From assembly GCA_013214355.1 (NCBI GenBank), contig JABSSL010000099.1, positions 1 through 53,657 of the forward strand: a stretch of 53,657 nucleotides of DNA. Direction: 5' to 3'. Shown piece by piece: positions 1 through 8,756 of the stretch. Each line of letters starts with the position of its first letter. The first letter of the stretch is position 1. The notes beneath the pieces are model-generated. The model did no database searches. It worked only from the letters and a program-made list of their open reading frames with translations, and was not told the DNA's origin. Position numbers and translations under genes: made by a program. This DNA is from Saprospiraceae bacterium. Lineage in GTDB: Bacteria > Bacteroidota > Bacteroidia > Chitinophagales > Saprospiraceae.

Positions 1-110
1 CTTGCATCTCAATGCTTTTTACCCTAAGTTAACACCTAAGCCAATTTTGGAGAAATATTATTTACTCATTCCTCTAAATATCGACCAATCCACTTCCGAA
101 GTATTAAACA

Positions 111-1067
111 TCACTTTCCGAAAAACTCCCACCACACGCCATTCGGGCTTAGCACGGCAAATATCTTCCTTTTCCCATACGGAGATAGTTCAATGGATTG
201 TAAAGTTCTGTGGATCCCGACCCCTTTATTCTGCAAGTGATCGTGATAAGCCTCTACGCCATCTACCTTCACCCGATACAGTAACCAACCTCGGTTAGGC
301 GGACGACTCACTGACGCAAAGTCCTTGCCTTCCACGCCTTCAAATAAGACGATTTGAAAAATTGTATCTCTAGTACCGTCAAAGGATAGGATGTGTGCAT
401 GGGTTACCACTTCAGTAACGAAATTGAAAGGCAAGCCAAACATGTTCTCCTGTGGGCTATCCTTCTTCACCTGATAGCTGTTGAGTAAGTGACAGCCAAG
501 CTTATCCTGATAAAAATCCAGTGCTTCTGCCAGATTTTTCACTATGATGGAAGAGTTATAAATATGGGAAGGAAAGGCGATTGGGGCGCTCAACTCCATC
601 GGTGGCTCCAGGCGATGCGTAAATGCGACGATAGTATCATCTGGTCCACGCATTAGGACATCATATAAGGTAAAGGGGCCCATCGTCTGCAGCAAAGGAT
701 CACTTAGACCATGCCAGCCTAGCTCCCTTAGGTGAGCAAAAGTGGTTGGTACTTCATGAACGCGGAGATTGATGTCCATAATACCACCGGTATCCCAAGG
801 TTGCTGCGAGGATCGGATATACTGCTGCTCTACTCCAGAGAATTGTACTAGGCGCAACTGGCCCGTAGAATGATGATTTGACTGCAGTAGCACCGCCTCT
901 GCTGTGCCCCTAGCTTCCAAGTCCCAGAAGGCAAGAATTTCCTTAGGTACAGCTCCGGCATCAACAACATTCCATCCTCCATAGCGCTCAAATAGCGTAC
1001 GTGCTTTATCAAGACCACCAGTGCTACAGACGACCTCTTGAATTCCTTGTAAAGTAAAACCTGACAT
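111..1067 (-). CDS. Two-domain VOC (glyoxalase/dioxygenase-fold) protein
   Basis: A 318-residue protein with two vicinal-oxygen-chelate modules. The first spans about residues 5-150. The second begins near residue 165 with a typical VOC opening (SSIIVKNLAEALDFYQDKLG) and ends in GVWWEFFGK. There is no signal peptide, so it is probably cytoplasmic. VOC pairs occur in ring-cleavage dioxygenases, glyoxalases and isomerases, and nothing here fixes the reaction. It lies one base downstream of another VOC gene on the same strand, so they are probably co-transcribed from the promoter gap that holds operator a. The TTG-initiated reading on the opposite strand at the window edge is a shadow of this gene. 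The fold call is fairly sure; the function is unknown. Confidence 0.8.
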   Translation of the reverse strand: MSGFTLQGIQEVVCSTGGLDKARTLFERYGGWNVVDAGAVPKEILAFWDLEARGTAEAVLLQSNHHSTGQLRLVQFSGVEQQYIRSSQQPWDTGGIMDINLRVHEVPTTFAHLRELGWHGLSDPLLQTMGPFTLYDVLMRGPDDTIVAFTHRLEPPMELSAPIAFPSHIYNSSIIVKNLAEALDFYQDKLGCHLLNSYQVKKDSPQENMFGLPFNFVTEVVTHAHILSFDGTRDTIFQIVLFEGVEGKDFASVSRPPNRGWLLYRVKVDGVEAYHDHLQNKGVGIHRTLQSIELSPYGKRKIFAVLSPNGVWWEFFGK

Positions 1068-1068
1068 C

Positions 1069-1671
1069 TTATTGCCCGGGTAGAATCTGATACAAGACCA
1101 TCAGATGGCCGTCAAAATCAATAAAGGCCTGCTCTCTAAAGGTAAAGTCTGTTCCTTCATCAACTTTCGGCTCCGTGATTTCTAGGCCTAGGGCTTCAAT
1201 CTTCGCCATAACTGCCGGAAGATCATCTACCTTTATCACACCTGCCGTCATTAAAGGAACACTGGGTTTCGGCAATTCAATGCCGGTAACCTCAGTCAGT
1301 GCCAAAGTACGGACCTGGGTAGGTGAAGAGAGGGTGGCAAAACGAATCTTTGCTTCCTTCGGAATCTTAAAAACGGGATAGGAGTAGGAATCTTCGCTAG
1401 ACTCTGAGATCTGAAAAACTTCAAAACCCAGAATGTCTCTGTAAATCTCCAGAGACCGATCTATATCTGCTACTAAAATGGTGGCACGTTTGAACAATAC
1501 ACCCTCATCAACTTTTGCGGAACTAGTCATAGTGGAAGTTGTTGTTTCAGTCTCACTGCCTACGGCGGCCGCTGTTGCTCCACCACCACAGGATAAAAGT
1601 CCTACACATAAGAACAAAACCGTACCATAGCAATAGACTTTATTAGAGGTTCGGAATACGAAGTCAGGCAT
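1069..1671 (-). CDS. VOC-domain lipoprotein
   Basis: A single VOC domain (from RATILVADIDRSLEIYRDIL to the C-terminus) sits behind an apparent lipoprotein signal. A hydrophobic run ends in LLSC, followed by a Gly/Ala/Ser/Thr-rich linker. I chose the internal ATG at 1671 (200 residues) because it puts the positive residues and the hydrophobic stretch at a normal distance from the N-terminus. The upstream ATG at 1722 would add 17 non-signal-like residues. VOC proteins are usually cytoplasmic, so an exported one is unusual and suggests work on an extracytoplasmic substrate. It precedes the two-domain VOC gene. The divergent gap upstream, towards the serine hydrolase, contains operator a. Confidence 0.75.
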   Translation of the reverse strand: MPDFVFRTSNKVYCYGTVLFLCVGLLSCGGGATAAAVGSETETTTSTMTSSAKVDEGVLFKRATILVADIDRSLEIYRDILGFEVFQISESSEDSYSYPVFKIPKEAKIRFATLSSPTQVRTLALTEVTGIELPKPSVPLMTAGVIKVDDLPAVMAKIEALGLEITEPKVDEGTDFTFREQAFIDFDGHLMVLYQILPGQ

Positions 1672-1736
1672 GTGATGACTGAGATTTATAAGGCTTAAAA
1701 TGGTTGTTTTTCGATTTCTCATCTTCTAAAAGTAAT

Positions 1737-1771
1737 TAATTAATTTAATTAACTATTAATATGCTTAATCA
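1737..1771. promoter_or_regulatory. Operator a: MarR-type palindromic double site
   Basis: An AT-rich site in the divergent gap between the VOC pair and the serine hydrolase. It reads TAATTAA-TTTAA-TTAACTA, followed in register by a second weaker half-pair. TTAA tetramers start at 1740, 1749, 1756 and 1765 (steps 9, 7, 9). The same stepping recurs at 4636 and 22656. MarR-family repressors typically bind AT-rich palindromes of this size. That the island's own MarR proteins bind it is inference. Confidence 0.6.
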
Positions 1772-1832
1772 TTTATATTTTATAGCCTTGCAATTTCGAT
1801 ACTTTAGAGAAATGAGGTGCAAGACAATTAAC

Positions 1833-1840
1833 TATATTTG
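1833..1840 (+). promoter_or_regulatory. Candidate Bacteroidota -7 box for the serine hydrolase
   Basis: TATATTTG matches the Bacteroidota -7 consensus TAnnTTTG and lies 23 bases before the ATG at 1863. No clear TTG -33 element is visible at the expected distance, so this is a weak call. Confidence 0.35.
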
Positions 1841-1862
1841 TTCTGACCACAACTGATCAACT

Positions 1863-3119
1863 ATGACCAAATACTTTTCTCTAGGGCTTTTCCTATTTCT
1901 CCTTTCATGGCCCAGCCTGTCTGCCCAACTCAAAATAGAAGCTGTCAAAGCTGAATCCTTTGGCCTATCCACAGAAAGACTAGATAGGTTGAATAGGGTT
2001 ATGCACCAGTATGTAGATGAAGGTCAATTGGCAGGTGTCCAAACCGCCATCATGCGAAAAGGTCAATTAGTACATTTCGACACGTATGGATTCGCAAATG
2101 TGGAAGAGAAAAAGCCCTTACAAGACAATAGCATGTGGCGCATTTATTCAATGACCAAGCCTATTGTTTCCGTAGCCCTCATGATGCTTTACGAGGAGGG
2201 CAAATTTCAATTGAATGACCCTGTCCATCTTTATCTGCCAAACTTGAAAAATCTAAAGGTTCACCAGGGTGATGGGCATACAGCTGCTACCAAGAACAGC
2301 ATCAGGATCATAGACCTGCTAAGGCACTCTTCTGGACTAGGCTATGGTTGGGGACCTAACACTTACGTAGATTCGCTCTACCGAACCTCTAACCTTTGGG
2401 GTCAAGCTGATCTTAAGGCCTTTGTACAACAACTCAGTACACTTCCTCTATACCATGAGCCGGGAACAGCCTTCCGATATGGAGTATCTACTGATGTGTT
2501 AGGCCATTTGGTTGAAGTTTTATCAGATACAGCTTTAGATAAATTCTTGTCGAAAAGGATATTTCAACCCTTAGGTATGGAGGATACATACTTTGAGGTG
2601 CCTGATGAAAAAGAAGGGCGATTTGTTGCTAGTTACCGTACCGATAGGCAGGGGAAACTGCAGGTTATCGATCATCCGAATCGCAGTCGCTATACGCAAA
2701 AGGTCAGTTTGTTTTCCGGTGGTGGTGGTTTAGTATCTACTAGTTACGATTATCTGCGCTTTTGTCAGATGCTGCTGAATGGGGGGCAATTAGAAGGAAA
2801 AAGACTGGTTAGCCCTAAAACGATTGAGCTGATGACACTGGATCATCTTTCCGAAATATCCTATGGTGGTTTTGGCATTAATCTGCCTACGAGAGGACAT
2901 GGTTTTGGCTTAGGCTTCTCAGTGGTGAAGGATCTAGCGGCTACCGGAGCAACGGGTTCGGAAGGCACCTACGGTTGGGGCGGAGCTGCAGGCACCTACT
3001 TCGGGATCGACCCGAAGGAAGACCTAATTTACCTTATGATGATTCAACTGCGTCCCTATAGCCATCTAAAGGCGAGAGAAAAATTTAGGACTATGGTCTA
3101 CCAGAGTATCATTGACTAA
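1863..3119 (+). CDS. Exported serine hydrolase, beta-lactamase class C fold
   Basis: A 418-residue protein with an N-terminal signal peptide (cleavage probably after LSAQ, near residue 22). The beta-lactamase/esterase active site is visible: SMTK at 96-99 supplies the nucleophile and general base. Tyr206 in YGVS fills the second motif (YxN in penicillin-binding relatives). GWGGAAGT near 371 sits where the KTG-like motif falls. Family members are esterases, D-aminopeptidases or transesterases rather than true beta-lactamases. In this island it could hydrolyse an ester or amide of the imported substrate in the periplasm. It is transcribed away from the VOC pair, with operator a in the shared promoter gap. 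Confidence 0.85.
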   Translation: MTKYFSLGLFLFLLSWPSLSAQLKIEAVKAESFGLSTERLDRLNRVMHQYVDEGQLAGVQTAIMRKGQLVHFDTYGFANVEEKKPLQDNSMWRIYSMTKPIVSVALMMLYEEGKFQLNDPVHLYLPNLKNLKVHQGDGHTAATKNSIRIIDLLRHSSGLGYGWGPNTYVDSLYRTSNLWGQADLKAFVQQLSTLPLYHEPGTAFRYGVSTDVLGHLVEVLSDTALDKFLSKRIFQPLGMEDTYFEVPDEKEGRFVASYRTDRQGKLQVIDHPNRSRYTQKVSLFSGGGGLVSTSYDYLRFCQMLLNGGQLEGKRLVSPKTIELMTLDHLSEISYGGFGINLPTRGHGFGLGFSVVKDLAATGATGSEGTYGWGGAAGTYFGIDPKEDLIYLMMIQLRPYSHLKAREKFRTMVYQSIID

Positions 3120-3134
3120 TCGAAGTTCAGCAAA

Positions 3135-4403
3135 TCAATTGGTGCTAGAGGACTCCGTATCAAACTGCGGGTACCTACCCAAAAAGAGAAGTGGTAGTGC
3201 TCCCACCAAGAAGGCAATAACTGCATACCCTAAAATGGCATTATAGCTCCCCGTTGCCGTAAAGGAATAACCAAATATGTAAGGACCAAAGCCCGCACCT
3301 AGTGCAAAGAAACCATACAAAATACCATATAGGGTAGCGTAGTTTTTCATTCCGAAATACCGCGACACGAGATAGGCCATTAAATCATATTCCACCCCAG
3401 CGGCAAATCCCAAGATCATCACAGCTACAATAGCCATCTCATAGGAGAGATCCGCTTGTTGAAAGAGCAAGCAAGAGATGGCCGGTATACTAAGCAAGAC
3501 TGCCGCCACGGCTGGGGCCCAGAGACGATCCAAAAGATATCCTCCAACTAGCCGGCCAATAATCACCGCATAACCAATAAAGCTGGCGATAACTACGGCC
3601 TCAGCGGCATCGAAGCCTTTGGTACTCAATATTTTCTCCAGATTCGGTATGGGGCCTCCTACTGCAAAGGATACCGGAATAAAGGCAAACGCCATTAACC
3701 AAAATCGCCACCCTCTTAGCGCTTGTCCCAATTCTAATCCCGTTTTCTCAGCAGTAGTATGCGAAGGTATTTCACGTCTGAGTCGATCAACCTTATCCTT
3801 GACCTTTGGATCATCCGTATCTCTAAAGGCAAAATAGGCTACCGGAAAAGCAATTAAGATAGGGAGCAAACCTAATGCTACATAAGCCACCCGCCAGTTG
3901 TAATTTTCAATCCACCACGCTGCATAGAGTTTTGCTAAGGCTCCAAAAAGTCCGGTACCCAATAGAGAAAGCCCCAAGGCCAAGCCTCTATTCTCATTAA
4001 ACCAGTTGTTAACCGCTCTCGTCCAGGTAATGGGTAAAGTACCAGCGCCTGTGATAGCCAACAATACCCAGAGGAATAAATACAACCGATGAGACCCTGT
4101 GTTCAGACTAAAAGCCATGAAAGTCAACCCAAATAGAACTACCGAAACCAAAGTCGTTTTGCGCACCCCTACCCTATCCGTGATCATCCCTATCAAGGTT
4201 CCCATGACTAGCGCCCCCAAAGTGAAGATGGGTAAGGCTGCCATTACTTGATTCATTCCCCAGCTGAACTCTGCTGTGAGTGGCCCTGCCAACACACCAA
4301 TAGTATAGAAAGGTAGCGGAGACATCCCCAACCCGATCCCAAGTGCAGCGGATAGAACAATCGGCCAACCATATTTAAATTCCTTTGCATTGGAGAATTT
4401 CAT
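3135..4403 (-). CDS. MFS transporter
   Basis: A 422-residue, 12-helix major facilitator. The inter-helix 2-3 loop GMITDRVGVRKTT matches the MFS signature, and a charged central loop follows near residues 195-220. It belongs broadly to the monocarboxylate/oxalate-type carriers and resembles the second MFS gene at 23703, though the two are not neighbours. It is divergent from the large catabolic operon. The 294-bp gap between them holds operators b and c. It probably imports or exports an organic acid linked to that operon; the substrate is unknown. Confidence 0.85.
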   Translation of the reverse strand: MKFSNAKEFKYGWPIVLSAALGIGLGMSPLPFYTIGVLAGPLTAEFSWGMNQVMAALPIFTLGALVMGTLIGMITDRVGVRKTTLVSVVLFGLTFMAFSLNTGSHRLYLFLWVLLAITGAGTLPITWTRAVNNWFNENRGLALGLSLLGTGLFGALAKLYAAWWIENYNWRVAYVALGLLPILIAFPVAYFAFRDTDDPKVKDKVDRLRREIPSHTTAEKTGLELGQALRGWRFWLMAFAFIPVSFAVGGPIPNLEKILSTKGFDAAEAVVIASFIGYAVIIGRLVGGYLLDRLWAPAVAAVLLSIPAISCLLFQQADLSYEMAIVAVMILGFAAGVEYDLMAYLVSRYFGMKNYATLYGILYGFFALGAGFGPYIFGYSFTATGSYNAILGYAVIAFLVGALPLLFLGRYPQFDTESSSTN

Positions 4404-4527
4404 TATTCCTGAGCGTTAATCGCTACCAACCCCAGCCTTTTGATTGGCCCTATTTTGCATAAAATGATAGCCACAGATGCTTCATATCGCATGAAACAAG
4501 AGTGATTAGGCGGCAGCTACTTATCTA

Positions 4528-4546
4528 TAATTAACCCAATTAACTA
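4528..4546. promoter_or_regulatory. Operator b: MarR-type palindrome
   Basis: TAATTAA-CCCAA-TTAACTA, a 19-bp palindrome with 7-base arms and one arm mismatch. It lies 125 bases upstream of the MFS start on the minus strand. It shares arms and spacer length with the other four sites, so it most simply serves the leftward MFS promoter. Confidence 0.55.
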
Positions 4547-4635
4547 TTTTTTCTTTTTTATTTCATCAACTTTACAACCATAAATTTTTTTATAGCTTAA
4601 TTTTTCAAAATTTATCGGTTTTTCATTTAAAATAA

Positions 4636-4667
4636 TTAACTTTGTTAATGATTAATATTATTAACTA
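4636..4667. promoter_or_regulatory. Operator c with embedded -7 box of the main catabolic operon
   Basis: A 32-bp double site with TTAA at 4636, 4645, 4652 and 4661, in the same 9/7/9 register as operators a and e. The sequence TAACTTTG at 4637-4644 inside it fits the Bacteroidota -7 consensus TAnnTTTG. A bound regulator would therefore cover the promoter of the operon that starts at 4697, which suggests repression relieved by a ligand. The embedding is seen in the sequence; the regulation is inferred. Confidence 0.55.
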
Positions 4668-4696
4668 TTTTCTTTTAATCCTTTAAGCTTTATTCC

Positions 4697-5959
4697 ATGG
4701 GAATGACCATTACTGAAAAAATAATGGCGAATAATAGTGGCCGTGAAAAGGTAGTGCCAGGCGAGCTGGTTTGGGTGGATGTACACACAGTAATGACCAT
4801 GGATTATTTGGGCAAACAATGCTTCAACAAGTTTCGCTCTTTGGGCAAAACAGAAGTATTTGATAAAGACCGGGTCATTTGCGTATCTGATCACCTCGTC
4901 CCTCCTCCAAATCAGAAGTTCGCTACCATGCTCAATGAATGGCGAGCGGTAGTTCGAGAACACGATATCACACATTTTTATGACTTAGGCCGACAGGGAA
5001 TCGCCCACCAGATCATGGTAGAGCAAGGTCATGTTTTGCCTGGAAAGATAAGCATTGGAACTGACTCCCATGCCAACACTTATGGCGCTGTAGGCGCTGT
5101 CGGAAATGCTGTTGGTGTGACGGATGCGGCCGTGGCCATGGCTACGGGTAAAGCTTGGTTTAGAGTTCCTGAAGCAGTGAAATTTCATATTACTGGAGAA
5201 TGGCAACCTTGGGTGATGGCTAAGGACCTATCACTACACATCATGGGCATGATGCACTGGAATGGTCATCTGATCTATAAGACCTTGGAATATTGTGGAC
5301 CAGCCATTGAAGCACTGGATATGGCAGGGAGAATGACGCTCTGTAATATGACGGTGGATTTAGGTGCTAAAAATGGTATTGTGGCACCCGATAAGGTAAC
5401 TGCAGCTTATCTAAAACCAGTAGCCAAAGGTGATTGGGAACCCCTACAGAGTGATCCGGATGCGAACTACGAGGCGGTCTATGAGGTAGATGTTTCAAAA
5501 GTCGTACCGACCATAGCCAAGCCCCATAAATTAGATGATACGGTCCCCGTTGCCGAAATAGAAGGCACCCCCTTCAACAAGGCCTTCGTAGGCACCTGCA
5601 CCAACGGAAGAATCGAGGACCTGGCTATTATGGCCAAGATTTTGGAGGGAAAACGCATTCATCGAGATGTAAATATGATTGTAGTACCTGCTAGTCAAGA
5701 TGTCTATCTTCAAGCCATCAAGAAAGGCTACCTCACTACCTTAATTGAAGCTGGGGCAGCTATTGATACGCCAAGTTGTGCTGCCTGCGCCGGTATTCAC
5801 ACGGGTGTGGCTGGAGATGGGGATATTGTCCTTAGTGCCGGCAATCGAAATATGCGCGGCCGCATGGGTAGTAAGGAGGCAGAAATCTATCTGACTTCTC
5901 CTGCTGTTGTTGCCGCCTCTGTCCTGACCGGCAAGATCACTGATCCAAGAAATTTATAG
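4697..5959 (+). CDS. Aconitase-family hydratase large subunit (LeuC-like)
   Basis: A 420-residue iron-sulfur hydro-lyase large subunit of the LeuC/homoaconitase type. GTDSHANTYGAVGA gives the substrate/cluster loop. Cys301 (GTCTNG), Cys361 and Cys364 (CAAC) are the three expected [4Fe-4S] ligands. Known relatives include isopropylmalate isomerase, homoaconitase, maleate hydratase and dimethylmaleate hydratase. No other leucine genes are nearby, so a catabolic hydratase is more likely than leucine biosynthesis. Its small-subunit partner is two genes downstream (7387). First gene of the main operon, 30 bases after operator c. Confidence 0.88.
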   Translation: MGMTITEKIMANNSGREKVVPGELVWVDVHTVMTMDYLGKQCFNKFRSLGKTEVFDKDRVICVSDHLVPPPNQKFATMLNEWRAVVREHDITHFYDLGRQGIAHQIMVEQGHVLPGKISIGTDSHANTYGAVGAVGNAVGVTDAAVAMATGKAWFRVPEAVKFHITGEWQPWVMAKDLSLHIMGMMHWNGHLIYKTLEYCGPAIEALDMAGRMTLCNMTVDLGAKNGIVAPDKVTAAYLKPVAKGDWEPLQSDPDANYEAVYEVDVSKVVPTIAKPHKLDDTVPVAEIEGTPFNKAFVGTCTNGRIEDLAIMAKILEGKRIHRDVNMIVVPASQDVYLQAIKKGYLTTLIEAGAAIDTPSCAACAGIHTGVAGDGDIVLSAGNRNMRGRMGSKEAEIYLTSPAVVAASVLTGKITDPRNL

Positions 5960-5978
5960 CAGAGCATATCCAAGATCC

Positions 5979-7361
5979 ATGAAGCGAAGACATTTCATCA
6001 AGACGGGACTCCTGGCAAGTGCTGCGACTGCTAGTATGAGCCTGGCATGCAATCGGAAATCCGATGCGGAAGTGATCGTTCTTGGGGGTGGCTTATCCGG
6101 TTTATATGCTATTTACTTGTTAGAGCAAGCAGGAAAAGAATGCTTACTGTTAGAGGGAAGTCCAAGATGGGGAGGTCGCCTTTATACCAAAAAAGACTGG
6201 CCGGGAACACCTGATGTTGGCGGTCGTGGTATAGGTGATAAATACACGCTAGTTAAGGGATTGATTGACGAATTTGGAATTGAAGTCATTGACATTACGG
6301 CAGGTTTCGGATCTCCAACTGCTCTGTATTATGAAGATCAACTGATCAAAACCGAAGATTGGTCAGATCTAGCCAGTAATCCTCTGCCCGAGACTTTGCG
6401 CTCCCTAGTACCGGCCCGTCTGGAAGGTGCGGCGATGCGACAGACTCCGGCACTGGAAGCCATCGATGCGTGGTATCAGAAGCCAGGACTAGATAAGCCT
6501 TTAGCAGAACTCTTGCAAAAAGGTGGGCTTGACGAAGCAGGTTTGCAGTTGGTGAATATCAGTGCCAACTACAATGATATATTTCAGACCTCAGCACTTA
6601 ACTCTATGCATAGTGCTGCATTTCGCAAATTCAATGGATCGCGAAGGGTCTTCAACATAAAGGATGGGAGTTCTGCACTCACGGACGCCATCGCAGCCAA
6701 ACTCACTTCCCCTAAGCATCTACAAAAGAAAGCAACACAGATTCTACAAGAGGCGGGGAACGTTCGGGTGCAATGCGCCGATGGTACCACCTATCGAGCC
6801 AAACAGTTGATATGTACCCTGCCCTTTTCTACCTTAAGAGATCTGGATCTTCAGATTCCAGTAAACCCCAAGCAAGGAAAGGCTATTCAAGAACTAGGAT
6901 ATACCAAGATCACGCAAATTCACTTCCGGCCGACCGAGCCCTTTTGGGAGTCAGATGAAATGCCAATCCAGATGTGGACAGATTCACCTTTGGAACGAAT
7001 ATTTGATTTCAGCAAAACCAATGATGGCAGTCAGCTAGCCGCTTGGGTGAATGGAACGGGTGCAGATCGATTTGATCAAATGTCAGATAAAGAAATTGCA
7101 GATTTCACTTTTGGGCAAATGGCGCGCATGCGTCCTGCATCTGAAGGGAAATTGGAATACATAGGTACCCATAAGTGGGGGCAGTATGAGTTCAACAAAG
7201 GTGCTTATGCTGAATTTCAGGCGGGTCAGGTGGGCTGGTTCTCCGATATGATTCGTCCTGCGGGCAACGTTCATTTCGCCGGAGAACACACTGCCAAGGA
7301 GTCTCGAGGGATTGAAGGGGCTGCTGAATCAGCAGCGAGAGTAGTGAAAGAATTGATTTAA
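5979..7361 (+). CDS. Tat-exported FAD-dependent amine oxidase
   Basis: A 460-residue flavin amine oxidase. The N-terminus MKRRHFIK is a twin-arginine motif, and SLAC at 21-24 is a possible lipobox. The Rossmann dinucleotide motif GGGLSG follows at 36-41, then the family's GGR segment and a C-terminal FAD-closing stretch (FAGEHTAKESRGIEGA). Members oxidise amines, amino acids or carotenoid-like substrates using oxygen. The Tat signal implies folding with FAD before export. It sits between the two hydratase subunit genes, with only 19 and 25 bases on either side, so it is part of the operon and not a random neighbour. The substrate is not evident. Confidence 0.85.
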   Translation: MKRRHFIKTGLLASAATASMSLACNRKSDAEVIVLGGGLSGLYAIYLLEQAGKECLLLEGSPRWGGRLYTKKDWPGTPDVGGRGIGDKYTLVKGLIDEFGIEVIDITAGFGSPTALYYEDQLIKTEDWSDLASNPLPETLRSLVPARLEGAAMRQTPALEAIDAWYQKPGLDKPLAELLQKGGLDEAGLQLVNISANYNDIFQTSALNSMHSAAFRKFNGSRRVFNIKDGSSALTDAIAAKLTSPKHLQKKATQILQEAGNVRVQCADGTTYRAKQLICTLPFSTLRDLDLQIPVNPKQGKAIQELGYTKITQIHFRPTEPFWESDEMPIQMWTDSPLERIFDFSKTNDGSQLAAWVNGTGADRFDQMSDKEIADFTFGQMARMRPASEGKLEYIGTHKWGQYEFNKGAYAEFQAGQVGWFSDMIRPAGNVHFAGEHTAKESRGIEGAAESAARVVKELI

Positions 7362-7386
7362 AGCATTACCAGAAAAAATATCGGCC

Positions 7387-7911
7387 ATGATAACAGGAAA
7401 ATGTTGGGTTGCCAGTGATTATGTGATGGCTTATGACATCATCATTCAACAATTTTGGACCTCTCCTATCGATAAGGAAGAAAATAGCAAATGGGTGATG
7501 GCCGGCGTTGACGAGTCCTTTAATAAAGAAAATGGCTTCAAAGACAATGGATATACCTTTATCGTAGCAGCACACAATTTCGCTGGAGGAGGCAAAAGTA
7601 TCGAACATGTGATCGCCGGGCTCATGGGGGCAGGAATACAGGCTGTTTTTGCGGATAGCTTCGCACGCCTACAATTTAGAAACGCCATCAACTATGGCCT
7701 TCCTTTCGTCACCTCCAAAGACATTGCCAAGGGCTGCGAAACCGGAGACGAACTGCAATATGATCCCAGCACGGGGACCATCAAAAATCTGACTAAAGGA
7801 ACTGAATTTCAATCCCTGCCAGCTGCCCCGTTCATTGCTGAAGTAGCAGAGGCCGGCGGATTAATGAATTTTGTCCGAAACAAGATTGCCGCAGGTGAAC
7901 CCATTGGATAG
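7387..7911 (+). CDS. Aconitase-family hydratase small subunit (LeuD-like)
   Basis: A 174-residue swivelling-domain subunit of the LeuD type. GKCWVASDYV near the N-terminus and the FAGGGKSIEHVIAGLMGAGI segment occupy the place of the LeuD GxSREHA substrate loop, here altered to GGKSIEH. ADSFARLQFRNAINYGLP is the conserved family stretch. It should pair with the large subunit at 4697 to dehydrate or hydrate an organic acid. The loop change from the usual SSREHA suggests a substrate other than isopropylmalate. The loop reading is direct; the substrate shift is inference. Confidence 0.85.
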   Translation: MITGKCWVASDYVMAYDIIIQQFWTSPIDKEENSKWVMAGVDESFNKENGFKDNGYTFIVAAHNFAGGGKSIEHVIAGLMGAGIQAVFADSFARLQFRNAINYGLPFVTSKDIAKGCETGDELQYDPSTGTIKNLTKGTEFQSLPAAPFIAEVAEAGGLMNFVRNKIAAGEPIG

Positions 7912-7956
7912 ATTGACCTATAAAGAAACGCGATCTGTAATCTCGAAACGAAACGT

Positions 7957-8721
7957 ATGAAAGAAAACCAACTCAAGAAGAGAATAGCGGCAGGAAAGGC
8001 CTGTTTTGGTGTTATCTCCCCTACTGTCGACCCCATCATTTGCGAATATATCGGTTGGCTAGGCATGGACTACTATATGATCGATGGAGAACATGGCGCC
8101 ATCACCGCCTCAGATATCGTAAACCTTGTAAGAGCCTGTGAGTTGACCGGCTGCACTCCATTGGCTAGAATTAGAAGTACCGATCCTAAGTTGATATTAC
8201 AGTTCATGGATGCAGGGGTGATGGGGGTGATGATGCCAACGATCAATTCTGTGGAAGATGTAGAACAACTGGTCGAAGCCATCAAGTATCCTCCAATTGG
8301 TAAGAGGGGCTTAGGCCCAGTAAGAGCAGCAGACTATATGCAGGGTCCGATGTCTCAGGGAGAGTATGTGCAATTTGCCAATGCACAGACCTTGGTCATG
8401 CCACAAATTGAAACCCTGGAATGTGTGCAGAATTTGGAAGCTATTTGCCAGGTAGAGGGTGTAGATGGGTTCATTATTGGGCCGCGGGACTTGGCCATGT
8501 CCATGGGCTACTACGATGGACCTGGTCACCCAGAGGTCAAAGAAACTTTAGATCATATCTTCAAGACCGTTCTAGCGGCAGGGAAGTTCTTCGGGACGGT
8601 AGCGGGTACGCCAGAACAAGCCCAGGCCCTAATTGACAAAGGAGCAAGCATGATCCTTAACTCTGTCCAAGGACTGATCAAAGTAGCCGGTAAGAACTTC
8701 TTGAAGGCTAGACCGGAATAA
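7957..8721 (+). CDS. HpcH/HpaI-family aldolase
   Basis: A 254-residue class II pyruvate-type aldolase of the HpaI family, close to the usual length of about 255-265. DGEH at 43-46 carries the catalytic His. MPQIET and GPRDLAMSMG provide the metal-binding Glu and Asp. Such enzymes cleave 4-hydroxy-2-oxo acids to pyruvate plus an aldehyde, or related beta-hydroxy acids. After a hydratase in the same operon, a retro-aldol step on the hydrated acid is the simplest reading. It lies 45 bases after the small hydratase subunit. The fold is confident; the substrate is unknown. Confidence 0.88.
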   Translation: MKENQLKKRIAAGKACFGVISPTVDPIICEYIGWLGMDYYMIDGEHGAITASDIVNLVRACELTGCTPLARIRSTDPKLILQFMDAGVMGVMMPTINSVEDVEQLVEAIKYPPIGKRGLGPVRAADYMQGPMSQGEYVQFANAQTLVMPQIETLECVQNLEAICQVEGVDGFIIGPRDLAMSMGYYDGPGHPEVKETLDHIFKTVLAAGKFFGTVAGTPEQAQALIDKGASMILNSVQGLIKVAGKNFLKARPE

Positions 8722-8756
8722 AATAGACCAGCAATGATTCATTTATAAAAATCCCT

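Noticed and set aside
2-298. A plus-strand 98-residue ORF at the left edge
   Set aside because: It overlaps the well-supported VOC gene on the minus strand in another frame, and its translation has no domain features.
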